Positions 23,917 through 32,372 of a stretch of 64,000 bases of DNA are shown here, in pieces; position 1 is the first letter of the stretch, and each line of letters opens with the position of its first letter. Where the stretch lies: positions 1 through 64,000 of the forward strand of contig NZ_FNHV01000009.1 of the NCBI RefSeq assembly GCF_900103585.1, written 5' to 3'. Source of the stretch: Streptomyces sp. cf386. GTDB taxonomy: Bacteria; Actinomycetota; Actinomycetes; Streptomycetales; Streptomycetaceae. The notes beneath the pieces are model-generated. The model was not told the origin of the DNA. It worked only from the letters and a program-made list of their open reading frames with translations, and did not search any database. The position numbers and the translations under genes were made by a program.

Positions 23917-24866
23917 TGGCGACCAGCGCTCAGGCCGGCGCTCAGACCGTCGTCGCACCGGCGCGCACCCGGACCGCCGCGATCGGTGCCACCCTCCGCC
24001 GAGGACAGGGCTTCCAGCACGGCGGCTGGTTCGTCGCCCCGTTCCTCGCCCTGTTCGCGCTCTTCGTGATCTGGCCGCTGCTGCGCGGCGTCTACCTCAG
24101 CTTCACGGACGCCAACATCACCGGCGACGGCGAGAGCTTCATCGGCCTCGACAACTACCGCGAGGCCCTGAACGACCCCCTGATGTGGGATGCGCTCGGC
24201 CACAGCGCGTACTTCACGCTCCTGGTCGTGCCCTGCATCACGGTCCTGGCCTTCCTTCTCGCGATGCTCGCCCACCACATCGAGCGCGGCAAATGGCTGT
24301 GGCGCCTGTGCTTCTTCGCCCCCTTCCTGCTCCCCTCCACCGTCGCCGGCAACCTCTGGCAGTGGCTGTTCAACCCCGGCACGGGAATGATCAACCACGT
24401 CTTCGGCATCGAGACGCCCTGGCTGACGGACAAGTCGTACGCGATGCTCGCCATCGTCATCACCACCCTGTGGTGGACGGTCGGCTTCAGCTTCCTGCTC
24501 TACCTCGCCGCGCTCCAGTCCATCCCCGACCACCTCTACGAGGCCGCCAAGCTCGACGGCGCCAACGCCTGGCACCGCATGGTCCACATCACCCTGCCGA
24601 TGCTGCGCAACATCACGGGCCTCGTCATCGCGCTCCAGATCCTGGCCTCGCTCCAGGTCTTCGACCAGGCGGTCGTGATGATGGACTTCAGCCCCGGCCC
24701 GGAGAACTCGACCCGCACCTTCGTCCAGTACACCCTCGAAGAGGGCTTCACCAGTTACCGCGTGGGCTACGCCTCCGCGATCTCCATCATCTTCTTCGTG
24801 ATCATCGCGGCCGTCGCCCTCGCCCGTATGTGGCTGCTGCGCAACCGTGAGGAGGGCGCACGATGA
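23913..24866 (+). CDS. ABC sugar permease, MalF/LacF type
   Basis: 317 residues with six helices; a long cytoplasmic N-terminus precedes WFVAPFLALFALFVIWPLLR. The EAA loop reads EAAKLDGANAWHRMVHITLP, the contact surface for the ATPase. Starts at ATG 23913 within AAGGAGGT spacing and overlaps the binding-protein stop. No ATPase gene is present in the operon; as in many Streptomyces CUT1 importers the shared MsiK-type ATPase encoded elsewhere probably energises it. Confidence 0.88.
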   Translation: MMATSAQAGAQTVVAPARTRTAAIGATLRRGQGFQHGGWFVAPFLALFALFVIWPLLRGVYLSFTDANITGDGESFIGLDNYREALNDPLMWDALGHSAYFTLLVVPCITVLAFLLAMLAHHIERGKWLWRLCFFAPFLLPSTVAGNLWQWLFNPGTGMINHVFGIETPWLTDKSYAMLAIVITTLWWTVGFSFLLYLAALQSIPDHLYEAAKLDGANAWHRMVHITLPMLRNITGLVIALQILASLQVFDQAVVMMDFSPGPENSTRTFVQYTLEEGFTSYRVGYASAISIIFFVIIAAVALARMWLLRNREEGAR

Positions 24867-25699
24867 CGACCGCCAGAGCATGGACGCCCAGCCAGATCAT
24901 CCTGACCCTCCTCGCCACGGCCGTCTCGGTCGTCTTCCTCGCGCCCTTCGCCTGGGGCCTGTTCACCTCGCTCAAGTCCGAGACCGAGGCGGTGGAGGTG
25001 CCTCCGCACTGGCTGCCCGAGGACTGGACGGGCCAGGCGTGGACGGCCCTGTTCGAGACCGGCAACATCACGAACTGGTTCGTGAACTCGCTGGTCGTGT
25101 CCGTATGCGTGACGTCCGTCGTCCTGCTGGTGAGCGCGCTGGCCGGATACGGCTTCGCCCGCACCGAGTTCCGCGGCAAGAGCGTCCTGATGGGCGTGGT
25201 GATGGCGGGCCTGATGATCTCCCCGGCGGTCCTGGGGGTCCCCCTCTTCACCACCGTCCAGCAGATGGGGATGGTCGACACCTACTGGGGCATGATCCTG
25301 CCGCAGTGCGCGCCCGCCGCGATGGTCTACATCCTCTACAAGTTCTTCCAGGGCATCCCGCGCGAACTGGAGGAGGCCGCGTTCATCGACGGCGCCGGCC
25401 GCTGGCGCGTCTTCTTCACCATCGTCGTCCCGCTCGCCCGCCCCTCCCTCGCCGCGGTCGGCATCTTCACCTTCATCGCCTCGTGGAACAACTTCCTCTG
25501 GCCCTACATGGTGACCAACAACCCCGACCTGATGACCATGCCGAACGGCATCGCGACCGTCATGAACTCCTACGGCATCCAGTGGGCCCAGCTCATGGCC
25601 GGCGGCCTGATGGCGGGCCTGCCCCTGATCGTCGTCTTCGTCTTCTTCCAGCGGCAGATCGTGGCGGGCGTCGCCCACACGGGTTTGGCCGGTCAGTAA
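24863..25699 (+). CDS. ABC sugar permease, MalG/LacG type
   Basis: 278 residues, six helices. The EAA motif ELEEAAFIDGAGRWRVFFTI and C-terminal helix pair are typical of MalG-like partners. Overlaps the MalF-like stop (ATGA at 24863-24866). Right after its TAA (25699), a GAGGAGAG ribosome-binding site (25707-25714) survives from the next gene of the operon, now destroyed by the transposon relic. Confidence 0.88.
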   Translation: MTTARAWTPSQIILTLLATAVSVVFLAPFAWGLFTSLKSETEAVEVPPHWLPEDWTGQAWTALFETGNITNWFVNSLVVSVCVTSVVLLVSALAGYGFARTEFRGKSVLMGVVMAGLMISPAVLGVPLFTTVQQMGMVDTYWGMILPQCAPAAMVYILYKFFQGIPRELEEAAFIDGAGRWRVFFTIVVPLARPSLAAVGIFTFIASWNNFLWPYMVTNNPDLMTMPNGIATVMNSYGIQWAQLMAGGLMAGLPLIVVFVFFQRQIVAGVAHTGLAGQ

Positions 25700-25720
25700 C
25701 CACACTGAGGAGAGCCCGAG

Positions 25721-25975
25721 TTGAAGCGCCTCATTCTTCAGGGTGGAGATGTAGGCCAACCTGGCATTGGTGGCCCGTCGAGGCGTGGCGCCACGGCTAC
25801 AGTCGCCATGTCCGACAACGTGGTTGTTGGACATGGCGCCGGGTGGGCGGGAAGTCAGGCCTGTGGAGGCCCGCGTAAGACCACACGAAAGACGTGGCAG
25901 GGGTCGTTGAAGCAGGAACCCGTGGATGCGCCACGAAGTGGTGCAGGCCGAAATCGTCAGCTCCCGGGCGGGCGA
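25721..25975 (+). mobile_element. relic of an IS200/IS605 TnpB-type element
   Basis: This stretch separates an orphan ribosome-binding site from the truncated GH43 gene. In the plus frame it reads ACGGPRKTTRKTWQGSLKQE followed by PVDAPRSG, resembling the C-terminal tail of Streptomyces TnpB proteins together with the element's right end. The left part (25721-25800) is not identified. A strong hairpin is at 25804-25838. No catalytic DED region remains, so it is an internally deleted, immobile remnant. The assignment rests on remembered family pattern and is moderate. Confidence 0.45.
25804..25838. repeat. 16-bp stem hairpin inside the transposon relic
   Basis: CGCCATGTCCGACAAC (25804-25819) pairs with GTTGTTGGACATGGCG (25823-25838) with one G-T mismatch position and a GTG loop. 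IS200/IS605 elements carry subterminal hairpins as transposase recognition sites. Alternatively it is an operator of a regulator not seen here. Confidence 0.7.
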
Positions 25976-26634
25976 GGACGCCAATGGCTCTACTACGCGG
26001 CCGCCGTCTCCTCCTGGGGTACCAGCCAGGAGGCGATCGGCGTCGCCACCTCCCCGTCCAGCCTCCCCGGCACCTGGACGGACCACGGCAAGGTGTTCGC
26101 GTCGGAGACGACCGACACCTGGAACGCCATCGACCCCGCGCTCATCCAGGCCGACGGCAGGCTCTGGATGTCCTTCGGCTCGTACTGGACGGGCATCCGC
26201 ATGGTCGAACTGAACCCGAGAACGGGCAAGGCGCTGGAGAAAGCCCCGGTCCATCACCTTGCGACCCGCCCGGACGCCCCGTACGCGGTCGAGGGCCCGT
26301 ACATCGTCAAGCACGGCCGCCACTACTACCTCTTCGCGTCGTACGACGCCTGCTGCGCGGGCGTGAACTCGACGTACAAGATCAGGGTGGGCAGATCGAC
26401 GTCGGTGACCGGCCCGTACGCGGACAGCGAGGGCAAGCCGATGCTGGAGGGCGGGGAGACCTGCTTCTGGCAGGCCACGGCCGGTACATCGGCACGGGCG
26501 GCCAGTCGGTGTTCCGGGCGAAGGGCCAGGACTGGCTGGCCTGTCACTACTACGACGCGGAGGACGAGGGCACGCCCAAGCTGGGCCTGAACAAACTGAA
26601 CTGGCAAAGAGACGGCTGGCCATACGTCCCTTAG
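25976..26634 (+). pseudogene. GH43 endo-arabinanase, N-terminally truncated and frameshifted
   Basis: Homology to the intact GH43 at 44624 begins at RQWLYYAAAVSS and covers the second catalytic aspartate (NAIDPALIQADG) and the general-acid glutamate (YAVEGPYIVKHG). The signal peptide and the HDPSMIR catalytic-base region are missing, replaced by the transposon relic. At the G-run 26453-26456 the frame shifts: upstream reads LEGGETC, while the family frame resumes as GDLLLAGHGRYIGTGGQSVF and ends at TAG 26634. One missing G explains it. Without the base aspartate and with two lesions it cannot be active. Confidence 0.85.
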
Positions 26635-26660
26635 GGGCGCGGGGAACTGCGCGACCAGCC
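26633..26660. repeat. dispersed 28-bp repeat, copy 2
   Basis: Identical to 10373-10400. It starts within the stop codon of the GH43 relic and occupies the gap before the GH51 gene, the usual intergenic position for this element. Confidence 0.85.
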
Positions 26661-26716
26661 CCCCCCAAGCCCGCAGCCGCCGACGAAACAAGAACCACCC
26701 CTCTGGAAAGGCGACC

Positions 26717-28228
26717 ATGCACAACACGGCCCGCTTCACCCTCGACCCCGCCTTCACCATCGGCGAAGTCAACCCCCGCCTCTTCGGCAGCTTCGTAGAA
26801 CACCTCGGCCGCTGCGTCTACACCGGCATCTTCGAACCCGACCACCCCACAGCCGACGAGAAAGGCCTGCGGCAGGACGTCCTGAACCTGGTCCGCGAAC
26901 TCGGCGTGACAGCCATCCGCTACCCCGGCGGCAACTTCGTCTCGGGCTACAAGTGGGAGGACTCGGTAGGCCCCGCGGAGGACCGCCCCCGCCGCCTCGA
27001 CCTCGCCTGGCACTCGACGGAGTCCAACCGCTTCGGCCTCTCCGAGTACATCGACTTCCTCCGCAAGGTCGGCCCCCAGGCCGAGCCCATGATGGCCATC
27101 AACCTCGGCACCCGAGGCGTGGCGGAAGCGCTCGAACTCCAGGAATACGCCAACCACGCCGAAGGCACGGCCCTCTCCGACCTCCGTGTCTCCCACGGAG
27201 ACAAGGACCCCTTCGGCATCAAGCTCTGGTGCCTCGGCAACGAGATGGACGGCCCCTGGCAGACCGGCCACAAGACGGCCGAGGAGTACGGCCGTATCGC
27301 CGCCGAGACGGCCCGCGCGATGCGCCAGATGGACCCGAAGGTCGAACTGGTCGCCTGTGGCTCCTCCAGCCAGTCCATGCCGACCTTCGCCGAGTGGGAG
27401 GCGACGGTCCTCAAGGAGACGTACGACCTCGTCGACTACGTGTCTCTCCACGCCTACTACTGGCCGGAGGACGGTGACATCGACTCCTTCCTCGCCTCGG
27501 CCGTCGACATGGAGTCCTTCATCGAGAACGTGGTCGCGACCGCGGACCACGTGGGCGCCCGGCTGAAGTCGAAGAAGAAGATCAACCTCTCCTTCGACGA
27601 GTGGAACGTCTGGTACCTGCCGGAGTGGGAGGCGCACGCCAAGACGCTGGAGGACTGGCCGGAGGCGCCGCGCCTGCTGGAGGACAACTACAGCCTCACC
27701 GACGCCGTCGTCTTCGGCTCGCTCCTCATCGCCCTCCTCCGGCACGCCGACCGCGTCACCGTCGCCTGCCTCGCGCAGCTCGTCAACGTCATCGCCCCGA
27801 TCATGACCGAGCCGGGCGGCCCGGCCTGGCGGCAGACGACGTTCTTCCCCTTCGCGCAGGCGTCCCAGTACGGCCGCGGCGAGGTCCTGGACGTCCGGGT
27901 GGACTCCCCGACGTACGAGACGAAGAAGTACGGCGAGGCCGATCTGCTGCACGCCACGGCCGTGCGTGCCGAGGACGGCACGGTCACCGTCTTCGCGGTC
28001 AACCGCAGCCGTACCGAGGCCCTCCCGCTCGAAGTCGCCCTGAGCGGGCTGGACCTGACGGAGGTCGTCGAGCACAGCGCTCTCGCGGACGCCGACCCGG
28101 ACGCGCGGAACACCCTCGACGACCCCGAGCGCGTCACCCCGCACCCGGTCGAGGGCACGGCGCTGAAGGACGGCCGCCTCACCGCCGTACTGGAACCGCT
28201 GTCCTGGAATGTGATCCGGCTGGGCTGA
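26717..28228 (+). CDS. abfA: GH51 alpha-L-arabinofuranosidase, intracellular
   Basis: 503 residues without signal peptide. The (beta/alpha)8 barrel has the acid-base glutamate E176 in WCLGNEMDGPWQ and the nucleophile E295 in SFDEWNVWY. The N-terminal GSFVEHLGRCVYTGIFEP and RYPGGNFVSGYKWED blocks and the C-terminal jelly-roll sandwich (LEPLSWNVIRL end) complete a full-length GH51. It releases L-arabinose from imported arabino-oligosaccharides in the cytoplasm. It is the intact downstream partner of the importer, though the relic and repeat may separate it from the operon promoter. Confidence 0.93.
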   Translation: MHNTARFTLDPAFTIGEVNPRLFGSFVEHLGRCVYTGIFEPDHPTADEKGLRQDVLNLVRELGVTAIRYPGGNFVSGYKWEDSVGPAEDRPRRLDLAWHSTESNRFGLSEYIDFLRKVGPQAEPMMAINLGTRGVAEALELQEYANHAEGTALSDLRVSHGDKDPFGIKLWCLGNEMDGPWQTGHKTAEEYGRIAAETARAMRQMDPKVELVACGSSSQSMPTFAEWEATVLKETYDLVDYVSLHAYYWPEDGDIDSFLASAVDMESFIENVVATADHVGARLKSKKKINLSFDEWNVWYLPEWEAHAKTLEDWPEAPRLLEDNYSLTDAVVFGSLLIALLRHADRVTVACLAQLVNVIAPIMTEPGGPAWRQTTFFPFAQASQYGRGEVLDVRVDSPTYETKKYGEADLLHATAVRAEDGTVTVFAVNRSRTEALPLEVALSGLDLTEVVEHSALADADPDARNTLDDPERVTPHPVEGTALKDGRLTAVLEPLSWNVIRLG

Positions 28229-28240
28229 GGGGTTCTGGAT

Positions 28241-28300
28241 CAGAGACGCGCTTGTCTGAGACGCGCTTGTCTGAGACGCGCATCCCTGAGACGCGCGTCT
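28241..28300. repeat. four 15-bp tandem repeats able to form a hairpin
   Basis: Units begin at 28241, 28256, 28271 and 28286 with CTGAGACGCGC as the shared core (first unit CAGAGACGCGC). The first ten bases CAGAGACGCG are complementary to CGCGTCTCTG at the far end (28294-28303), so the array can fold. It directly follows the GH51 stop and probably acts as its terminator. Confidence 0.75.
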
Positions 28301-28366
28301 CTGTATTCGGACACTCTCAGCCCGCCCTCAGTTTGATGCCCTAGAGTCCGGTCCCGTCCAGCCATC

Positions 28367-28383
28367 CCTACCAACCCGGTAGG
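28367..28383. promoter_or_regulatory. CCTACC-N5-GGTAGG palindrome before the TauE/SafE gene
   Basis: A perfect 6-bp inverted repeat (28367-28372 and 28378-28383) 28 nt upstream of the start codon. It is a candidate operator for a sulfur- or metabolite-responsive repressor; the protein is unknown. Confidence 0.45.
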
Positions 28384-28410
28384 AAACCTCGGAAAGACGG
28401 GACCGGCCGC

Positions 28411-29325
28411 ATGCGCACGCTGATACTGCTCGCCCTCGCGGGCCTGGGAGCCCAGCTCGTGGACGGCAGCCTCGGTATGGCCTACGGCGTCACGTCGACG
28501 ACGCTGCTGCTGGCCATGGGCACCAACCCGGCCGCCGCCTCGGCCACGGTGCACCTCGCCGAGATCGGTACGACGCTGATGTCGGGCGCCTCGCACTGGC
28601 GGTTCGGGAACGTCGACTGGAAGGTGGTCGGGAAGATCGGCGTGCCGGGCGCGATCGGTTCCTTCCTCGGCGCGACCGTCCTGTCGAAGCTGTCGACCGA
28701 CGTGGCCGCACCGCTGATGTCCCTGATCCTGCTGGGCCTCGGTGTGTACGTCATGTCCCGGTTCACCTTCCGCGGCCTGCCCAAGGACCGGATGGGCCTG
28801 CCCCTGCGGCGCCGCTTCCTGACCCCGCTCGGCCTGGTCGCCGGCTTCCTCGACGCGACCGGCGGCGGGGGCTGGGGGCCCGTCGGTACGCCCGCCCTGC
28901 TCGCCTCCGGGCGGATGGAGCCGCGCAAGGTCATCGGCTCGATCGACACCAGCGAGTTCCTGGTCGCGGTCGCCGCGAGCCTCGGTTTCCTCTTCTCGCT
29001 GGGCTCGCAGGGCATCGACTTCACGTGGGTCGCCGCCTTCCTCCTCGGCGGGCTGGTCGCCGCGCCGATCGCCGCGTGGCTGGTGCGCATCCTGCCGCCG
29101 CGGGTCCTGGGCTCGGCGGTCGGCGGCGTCATCCTCGTCACCAACGTCCGCACGCTGCTGAAGAGCGACTGGATCGCGGCGTCGGGGGCCACGTCCGCCG
29201 TGGTGTACGTCGCCCTGTACGCGCTGTGGGCCGCCGCCCTGACGTACTCGATCCGCGCCCACCTGAAGGAGGGGAAGGCGGCCGGGACCGAGTCCGCCGA
29301 GGAGCGGCAGCCCGTCAGCACCTGA
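28411..29325 (+). CDS. TauE/SafE (TSUP) family anion exporter
   Basis: 304 residues with about eight helices in two repeated halves. The two characteristic motifs are GSLGMAYGVTSTTLLLAMG in the first half and GFLDATGGGGWGPVGTPAL in the second. TSUP proteins export sulfite, sulfoacetate or similar small anions across the membrane. No sulfur-metabolism gene is adjacent, so the substrate is open. It converges on the dioxygenase gene with about 30 bp between. Confidence 0.85.
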   Translation: MRTLILLALAGLGAQLVDGSLGMAYGVTSTTLLLAMGTNPAAASATVHLAEIGTTLMSGASHWRFGNVDWKVVGKIGVPGAIGSFLGATVLSKLSTDVAAPLMSLILLGLGVYVMSRFTFRGLPKDRMGLPLRRRFLTPLGLVAGFLDATGGGGWGPVGTPALLASGRMEPRKVIGSIDTSEFLVAVAASLGFLFSLGSQGIDFTWVAAFLLGGLVAAPIAAWLVRILPPRVLGSAVGGVILVTNVRTLLKSDWIAASGATSAVVYVALYALWAAALTYSIRAHLKEGKAAGTESAEERQPVST

Positions 29326-29356
29326 CCGATCGATCCGGGGGCTTGACCGATCGGTG

Positions 29357-30196
29357 TCAGTCGGTGCTGACGCCCACTGTCAAGGTCGCCTTGTAGCCGT
29401 CCGAGACGCTGTCGCCGAGCGCGGTCAGGGTCAGCAGGCCGGAGGACGCGCCGCCGTCGTCGTAGATGCCGTCGTCCTCCAGCAGGGTCTCGCGGGTCGT
29501 GTTCGCCGTATACGGCGAGGTCGCCTGGATCTCGGTGTTGATGTCCTGGTCGAAGAAGAGCTGCCCGGTGTGAATGATCTCGCCGCCTGTGTACGAGTCG
29601 TCGGTGAGCGTCACGTCCGTGTGCACCCGCATATGGACGTGGACCGCGCGTGAGACGTAGTGCCCCGGCCAGATGGACGTGATGCTGCACTGGCCGCTGT
29701 CGTCGGTCATCTGACCGCCGCGCAGGAACGTGCCGTTGTCCTCCTCCTCGTGGCCGTTGCCGCCGACGAAGCCGGAGTACTCTCCGAGGTGGTCGCAGTG
29801 CCAGATCTCCAGCAGGGCGCCTCCGAGCGGTGCGCAGTCGTTGGAGACGTCGACGACGGTGAAGGTGTACTGGACCTCGAAGCCCTCCTTGTCCTCCCGG
29901 ATGTCCTCGCGTACGAGGGCACCTTCGAGGGAGTACGGACCCTCGGTGACCTCGGCGTTGAGGACGCAGACGCCGTCCGTGGCGGAGGTGGAGGCCTCCG
30001 TCGCGGCGGTGGTCGACGTGCCGCTCTCCGAGGTCGCGGTGTCGGCCGACGCGAGGCCGGCGACCGCCAGGCCGCCCACCGCTGCGACGGCGCCGCCGCC
30101 GATCAGGACGCGCCGACGCCGGACGCCCGGGTCCCTGCGGTGCCGGCTCGGTTGTTGCTCACTGTGTTCCGAGTGGTGCTCTGTGTTTCCCGTCAT
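29357..30196 (-). CDS. secreted intradiol dioxygenase-like protein, paralogue 1
   Basis: 279 residues. A long basic N-terminus (RRRRVLIGGGAVAAVGGLAV) is a Tat-like signal with a Ser/Thr-rich linker. The core has the TEGPYSLEGALVREDI opening (first Tyr ligand), LLEIWHCDHLGEYSGFVG, GHYVSRAVHVHMRVHTDVTL (second Tyr and two His) and HTGQLFFDQDI. These match non-heme Fe(III) intradiol dioxygenases of the extracellular type described for lignocellulose degraders. It would cleave catechols outside the cell. The 31240 gene is a clear paralogue. Confidence 0.85.
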   Translation of the reverse strand: MTGNTEHHSEHSEQQPSRHRRDPGVRRRRVLIGGGAVAAVGGLAVAGLASADTATSESGTSTTAATEASTSATDGVCVLNAEVTEGPYSLEGALVREDIREDKEGFEVQYTFTVVDVSNDCAPLGGALLEIWHCDHLGEYSGFVGGNGHEEEDNGTFLRGGQMTDDSGQCSITSIWPGHYVSRAVHVHMRVHTDVTLTDDSYTGGEIIHTGQLFFDQDINTEIQATSPYTANTTRETLLEDDGIYDDGGASSGLLTLTALGDSVSDGYKATLTVGVSTD

Positions 30197-30436
30197 GTGA
30201 AGGAAATTAGGGGCCTATCTGAGGAACGGCTTAATGTGCGGCTGTGAATGACCTGGGGATGGATCCCTCAACTCGGTTGTAAATGGCTGGAGTTCACCCT
30301 GGCCGACCCTCATGGGGCTCCCTACGATTCCAACGCCTCCGACCTTCACAGAAACCTCACTCTTTCTTCAAAGATTCAACGAGGCGAGGCCGAACGGATC
30401 GAGGCACAGCCACCCCCCAACCCCAGGGAGAGATCC

Positions 30437-31108
30437 ATGGCACGTGGACTCCTGAGATTCCTGCTGAGCGGCGGCGCGCTGGCCGCTCTGCTCACCGCGG
30501 CATTGCCCGCGCAGGCGGCTCCGTCCCCGTCCGGCGCGTTCGACGACCCGCCGCCGGACAAGATCGTCATCAAGGTCGCCACGGTGAACGGCTCCGGCTG
30601 CCCGCAGGGCACCACGGCGGTCGCCGTCTCGGAGGACAACACCGCCTTCACGGTCACCTACAGCGACTACCTCGCCCAGGTCGGCGGCAACTCCGACCCC
30701 ACGGCGTTCCGCAAGAACTGCCAGCTCAGCCTGATCGTGCACGTCCCTGGCGGCTTCACCTACGCCATCGCCAGCGCCGACTACCGCGGCTTCGCCGCCC
30801 TCCAGCCCGGATCGAGCGCCATCCAGCGAGCCTCGTACTACTTCCAGGGCTCCCCGAACACGCAGTTCCGCAACCACCCCTTCAGCGGCCCCCTCAACGA
30901 CAACTGGCAGGCCACCGACGAGACCGACTGGGCCCAACTGGTCTGGGCGCCCTGCGGGGTTCAGCGCAACTTCAACATCAACACCGAGCTGCGGGTCAAC
31001 GCCGGCACGTCCTCGCCGGACAAGGTCAGCTTCATGACGATGGACTCGACGGACGGGGACATCAGCACGATCTACCACATCGCGTGGAAGGAGTGCCCGG
31101 GCAAGTAG
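30437..31108 (+). CDS. secreted DUF4360 protein
   Basis: 223 residues: signal peptide (LLSGGALAALLTAALPAQAA), then a beta-rich domain starting IVIKVATVNGSGCPQGTTAV with conserved cysteines (KNCQLSLIVHVPGGF, WAPCGVQRNFNINTELRVNA) and ending in a conserved CPGK-type tail. This is the DUF4360 family common in Streptomyces and fungi, of unknown function. The ATG at 30437 is preceded by GGGAG. It lies between the two secreted dioxygenase genes on the opposite strand. Confidence 0.85.
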   Translation: MARGLLRFLLSGGALAALLTAALPAQAAPSPSGAFDDPPPDKIVIKVATVNGSGCPQGTTAVAVSEDNTAFTVTYSDYLAQVGGNSDPTAFRKNCQLSLIVHVPGGFTYAIASADYRGFAALQPGSSAIQRASYYFQGSPNTQFRNHPFSGPLNDNWQATDETDWAQLVWAPCGVQRNFNINTELRVNAGTSSPDKVSFMTMDSTDGDISTIYHIAWKECPGK

Positions 31109-31150
31109 CCCCTCCGCGCGGGGCGCATGCGTCGCGGGGCGCATGCGTCG

Positions 31151-31183
31151 GGCCGCGCCCGCTGGATGGCAGCGGGCGCGGCC
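31151..31183. terminator. strong 13-bp stem-loop
   Basis: GGCCGCGCCCGCT (31151-31163) pairs perfectly with AGCGGGCGCGGCC (31171-31183) around a 7-nt loop and is followed by TGTCTTGG. It lies between the convergent DUF4360 and second dioxygenase genes and may stop both. A GGGGCGCATGCGTCG duplication precedes it. Confidence 0.75.
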
Positions 31184-31239
31184 TGTCTTGGCGCTCGTCG
31201 GCGTTGGATCTGTCCGGTGTCAGATCAGTTCTCCACCCC

Positions 31240-32025
31240 TCAGTTCTCCACCCCCAGCGTCAGCGTCCCCGCGTAGCCGGCGGACGGTGAACTGCCCAGC
31301 GCGGTGAGCGTGAGCAGGCCGGACGCGGCGCCTCCATCGTCGTAGATCGAGTCCTGGGCGAGGGTGGTGCGGGTGACCGTGTTGGCCGAGTACGGCGACA
31401 GCGCGGCGACCCGCGTCGTGATCGCCTCGTCGAAGAAGAGCTGCCCGGTGTGGAGTTCCTGACCGCCCTCGAAGGAGCCGTCGTCGGTCAGGGTGACGTC
31501 CGTGTGCACCTTGATGTGGATGTGGATGCAACGGCCTCTGTACCACCCCGGGTAGACGGTGGTGATCTTGGCAACGCCGTTGGAGCCGGTGAGGACGCCG
31601 CCGCGCAGGAAGGTGCCGTTGTCGGGTTCGTCGTGGCCGTTGTTGCCGACGAAGCCGGAGTACTCGCCGAGGGCGTCGGCGTGCCAGATCTCGACGAGGG
31701 CGTTGCCGAGGGGAGCGCAGGTGTCGTCGTCGACGACGGTGAGGGTCAGCTCCAGCGGGAAGCCCGTCTTGTCCTCGCTGATGTCGGCGCGGACGAGCTG
31801 TCCGTCGAGGTAGTAGGGACCTTCGGTCATCTCCTTCGTGAGCGTGCAGACGGCCGCGGCGGCGACGGTGGCCGTGTCGGCCGCCTCGGCTGTGGGGGCT
31901 TCAGGCGCGGCGGCGGCGACGGCGAGGGTGGCGGCCGTGGCGCCGGTGGCGATCAGTACGGTGCGGCGCCTGATCGGGGTGGGGGTTGCCTGTGCTGTGC
32001 CTTCTGAAGTGTCTGTCATGGACAC
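31240..32025 (-). CDS. secreted intradiol dioxygenase-like protein, paralogue 2
   Basis: 261 residues, same architecture as the 29357 gene: Tat-like basic start (PIRRRTVLIATGATAATLAV), Ala-rich linker, then TEGPYYLDGQLVRADI, LVEIWHADALGEYSGFVG, WYRGRCIHIHIKVHTDVTL and HTGQLFFDEAI. The iron ligands are conserved. The two copies differ throughout, so the duplication is not recent. In-frame ATG at 32019 is an alternative start. Likely an extracellular ring-cleaving enzyme acting on plant-derived catechols; substrate preference may differ from paralogue 1. Confidence 0.85.
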   Translation of the reverse strand: MSMTDTSEGTAQATPTPIRRRTVLIATGATAATLAVAAAAPEAPTAEAADTATVAAAAVCTLTKEMTEGPYYLDGQLVRADISEDKTGFPLELTLTVVDDDTCAPLGNALVEIWHADALGEYSGFVGNNGHDEPDNGTFLRGGVLTGSNGVAKITTVYPGWYRGRCIHIHIKVHTDVTLTDDGSFEGGQELHTGQLFFDEAITTRVAALSPYSANTVTRTTLAQDSIYDDGGAASGLLTLTALGSSPSAGYAGTLTLGVEN

Positions 32026-32181
32026 GGCACCGTAGGGAGGGATGCTGTTGATGGGCTGTCAGTTGGGCAAAGTGAGCATCCGTCAAGTTACTTGTTGGTC
32101 AGGGAGGTTGGTGGGCAGTGGGTGCGCGACCAGTACGCAGCTGTGCGACCCTCTTGATGGCATCTGTCTGAAAGGCTGGTC

Positions 32182-32265
32182 ATGACCCCAGGCATGGTTG
32201 TCGGCATGGTCGTCGGCTTGGTTCTCGGCGACGTCTCCTCGCGCGCTTCGACGCGGGAGCCGTAG
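32182..32265 (+). CDS. possible 27-residue hydrophobic peptide in the 347-bp gap before the methyltransferase
   Basis: The gap 32026-32372 holds no clear gene. One short frame stands out: ATG 32182 after a GAAAGGCTGG stretch encodes MTPGMVVGMVVGLVLG then a polar tail, a single-helix peptide made by a 12-bp imperfect repeat. It could be a small membrane peptide, a leader or chance. The rest of the gap shows no operator or terminator I would defend. Confidence 0.2.
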   Translation: MTPGMVVGMVVGLVLGDVSSRASTREP

Positions 32266-32372
32266 CCCCACCTGCCCTGACATGCGTGCCCGTGCCGCAG
32301 CACGGGCCGTTCGGCCTGCTCCTCGTCGAAGTGCTCTTCGTGCCCCCGCACGTTCGATCCCGAGGAGTACAT

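Noticed and set aside
25721..26590. A single intact 289-codon gene across the relic and GH43
   Set aside because: It joins transposon-like sequence with a truncated GH43 and leaves the family frame at the G-run near 26455.
24767..28144. A 1125-codon minus-strand reading frame over the importer, the relic and the GH51 gene
   Set aside because: Strictly antisense to well-supported plus-strand genes, low-complexity translation, no domains; high-GC third-position effect.
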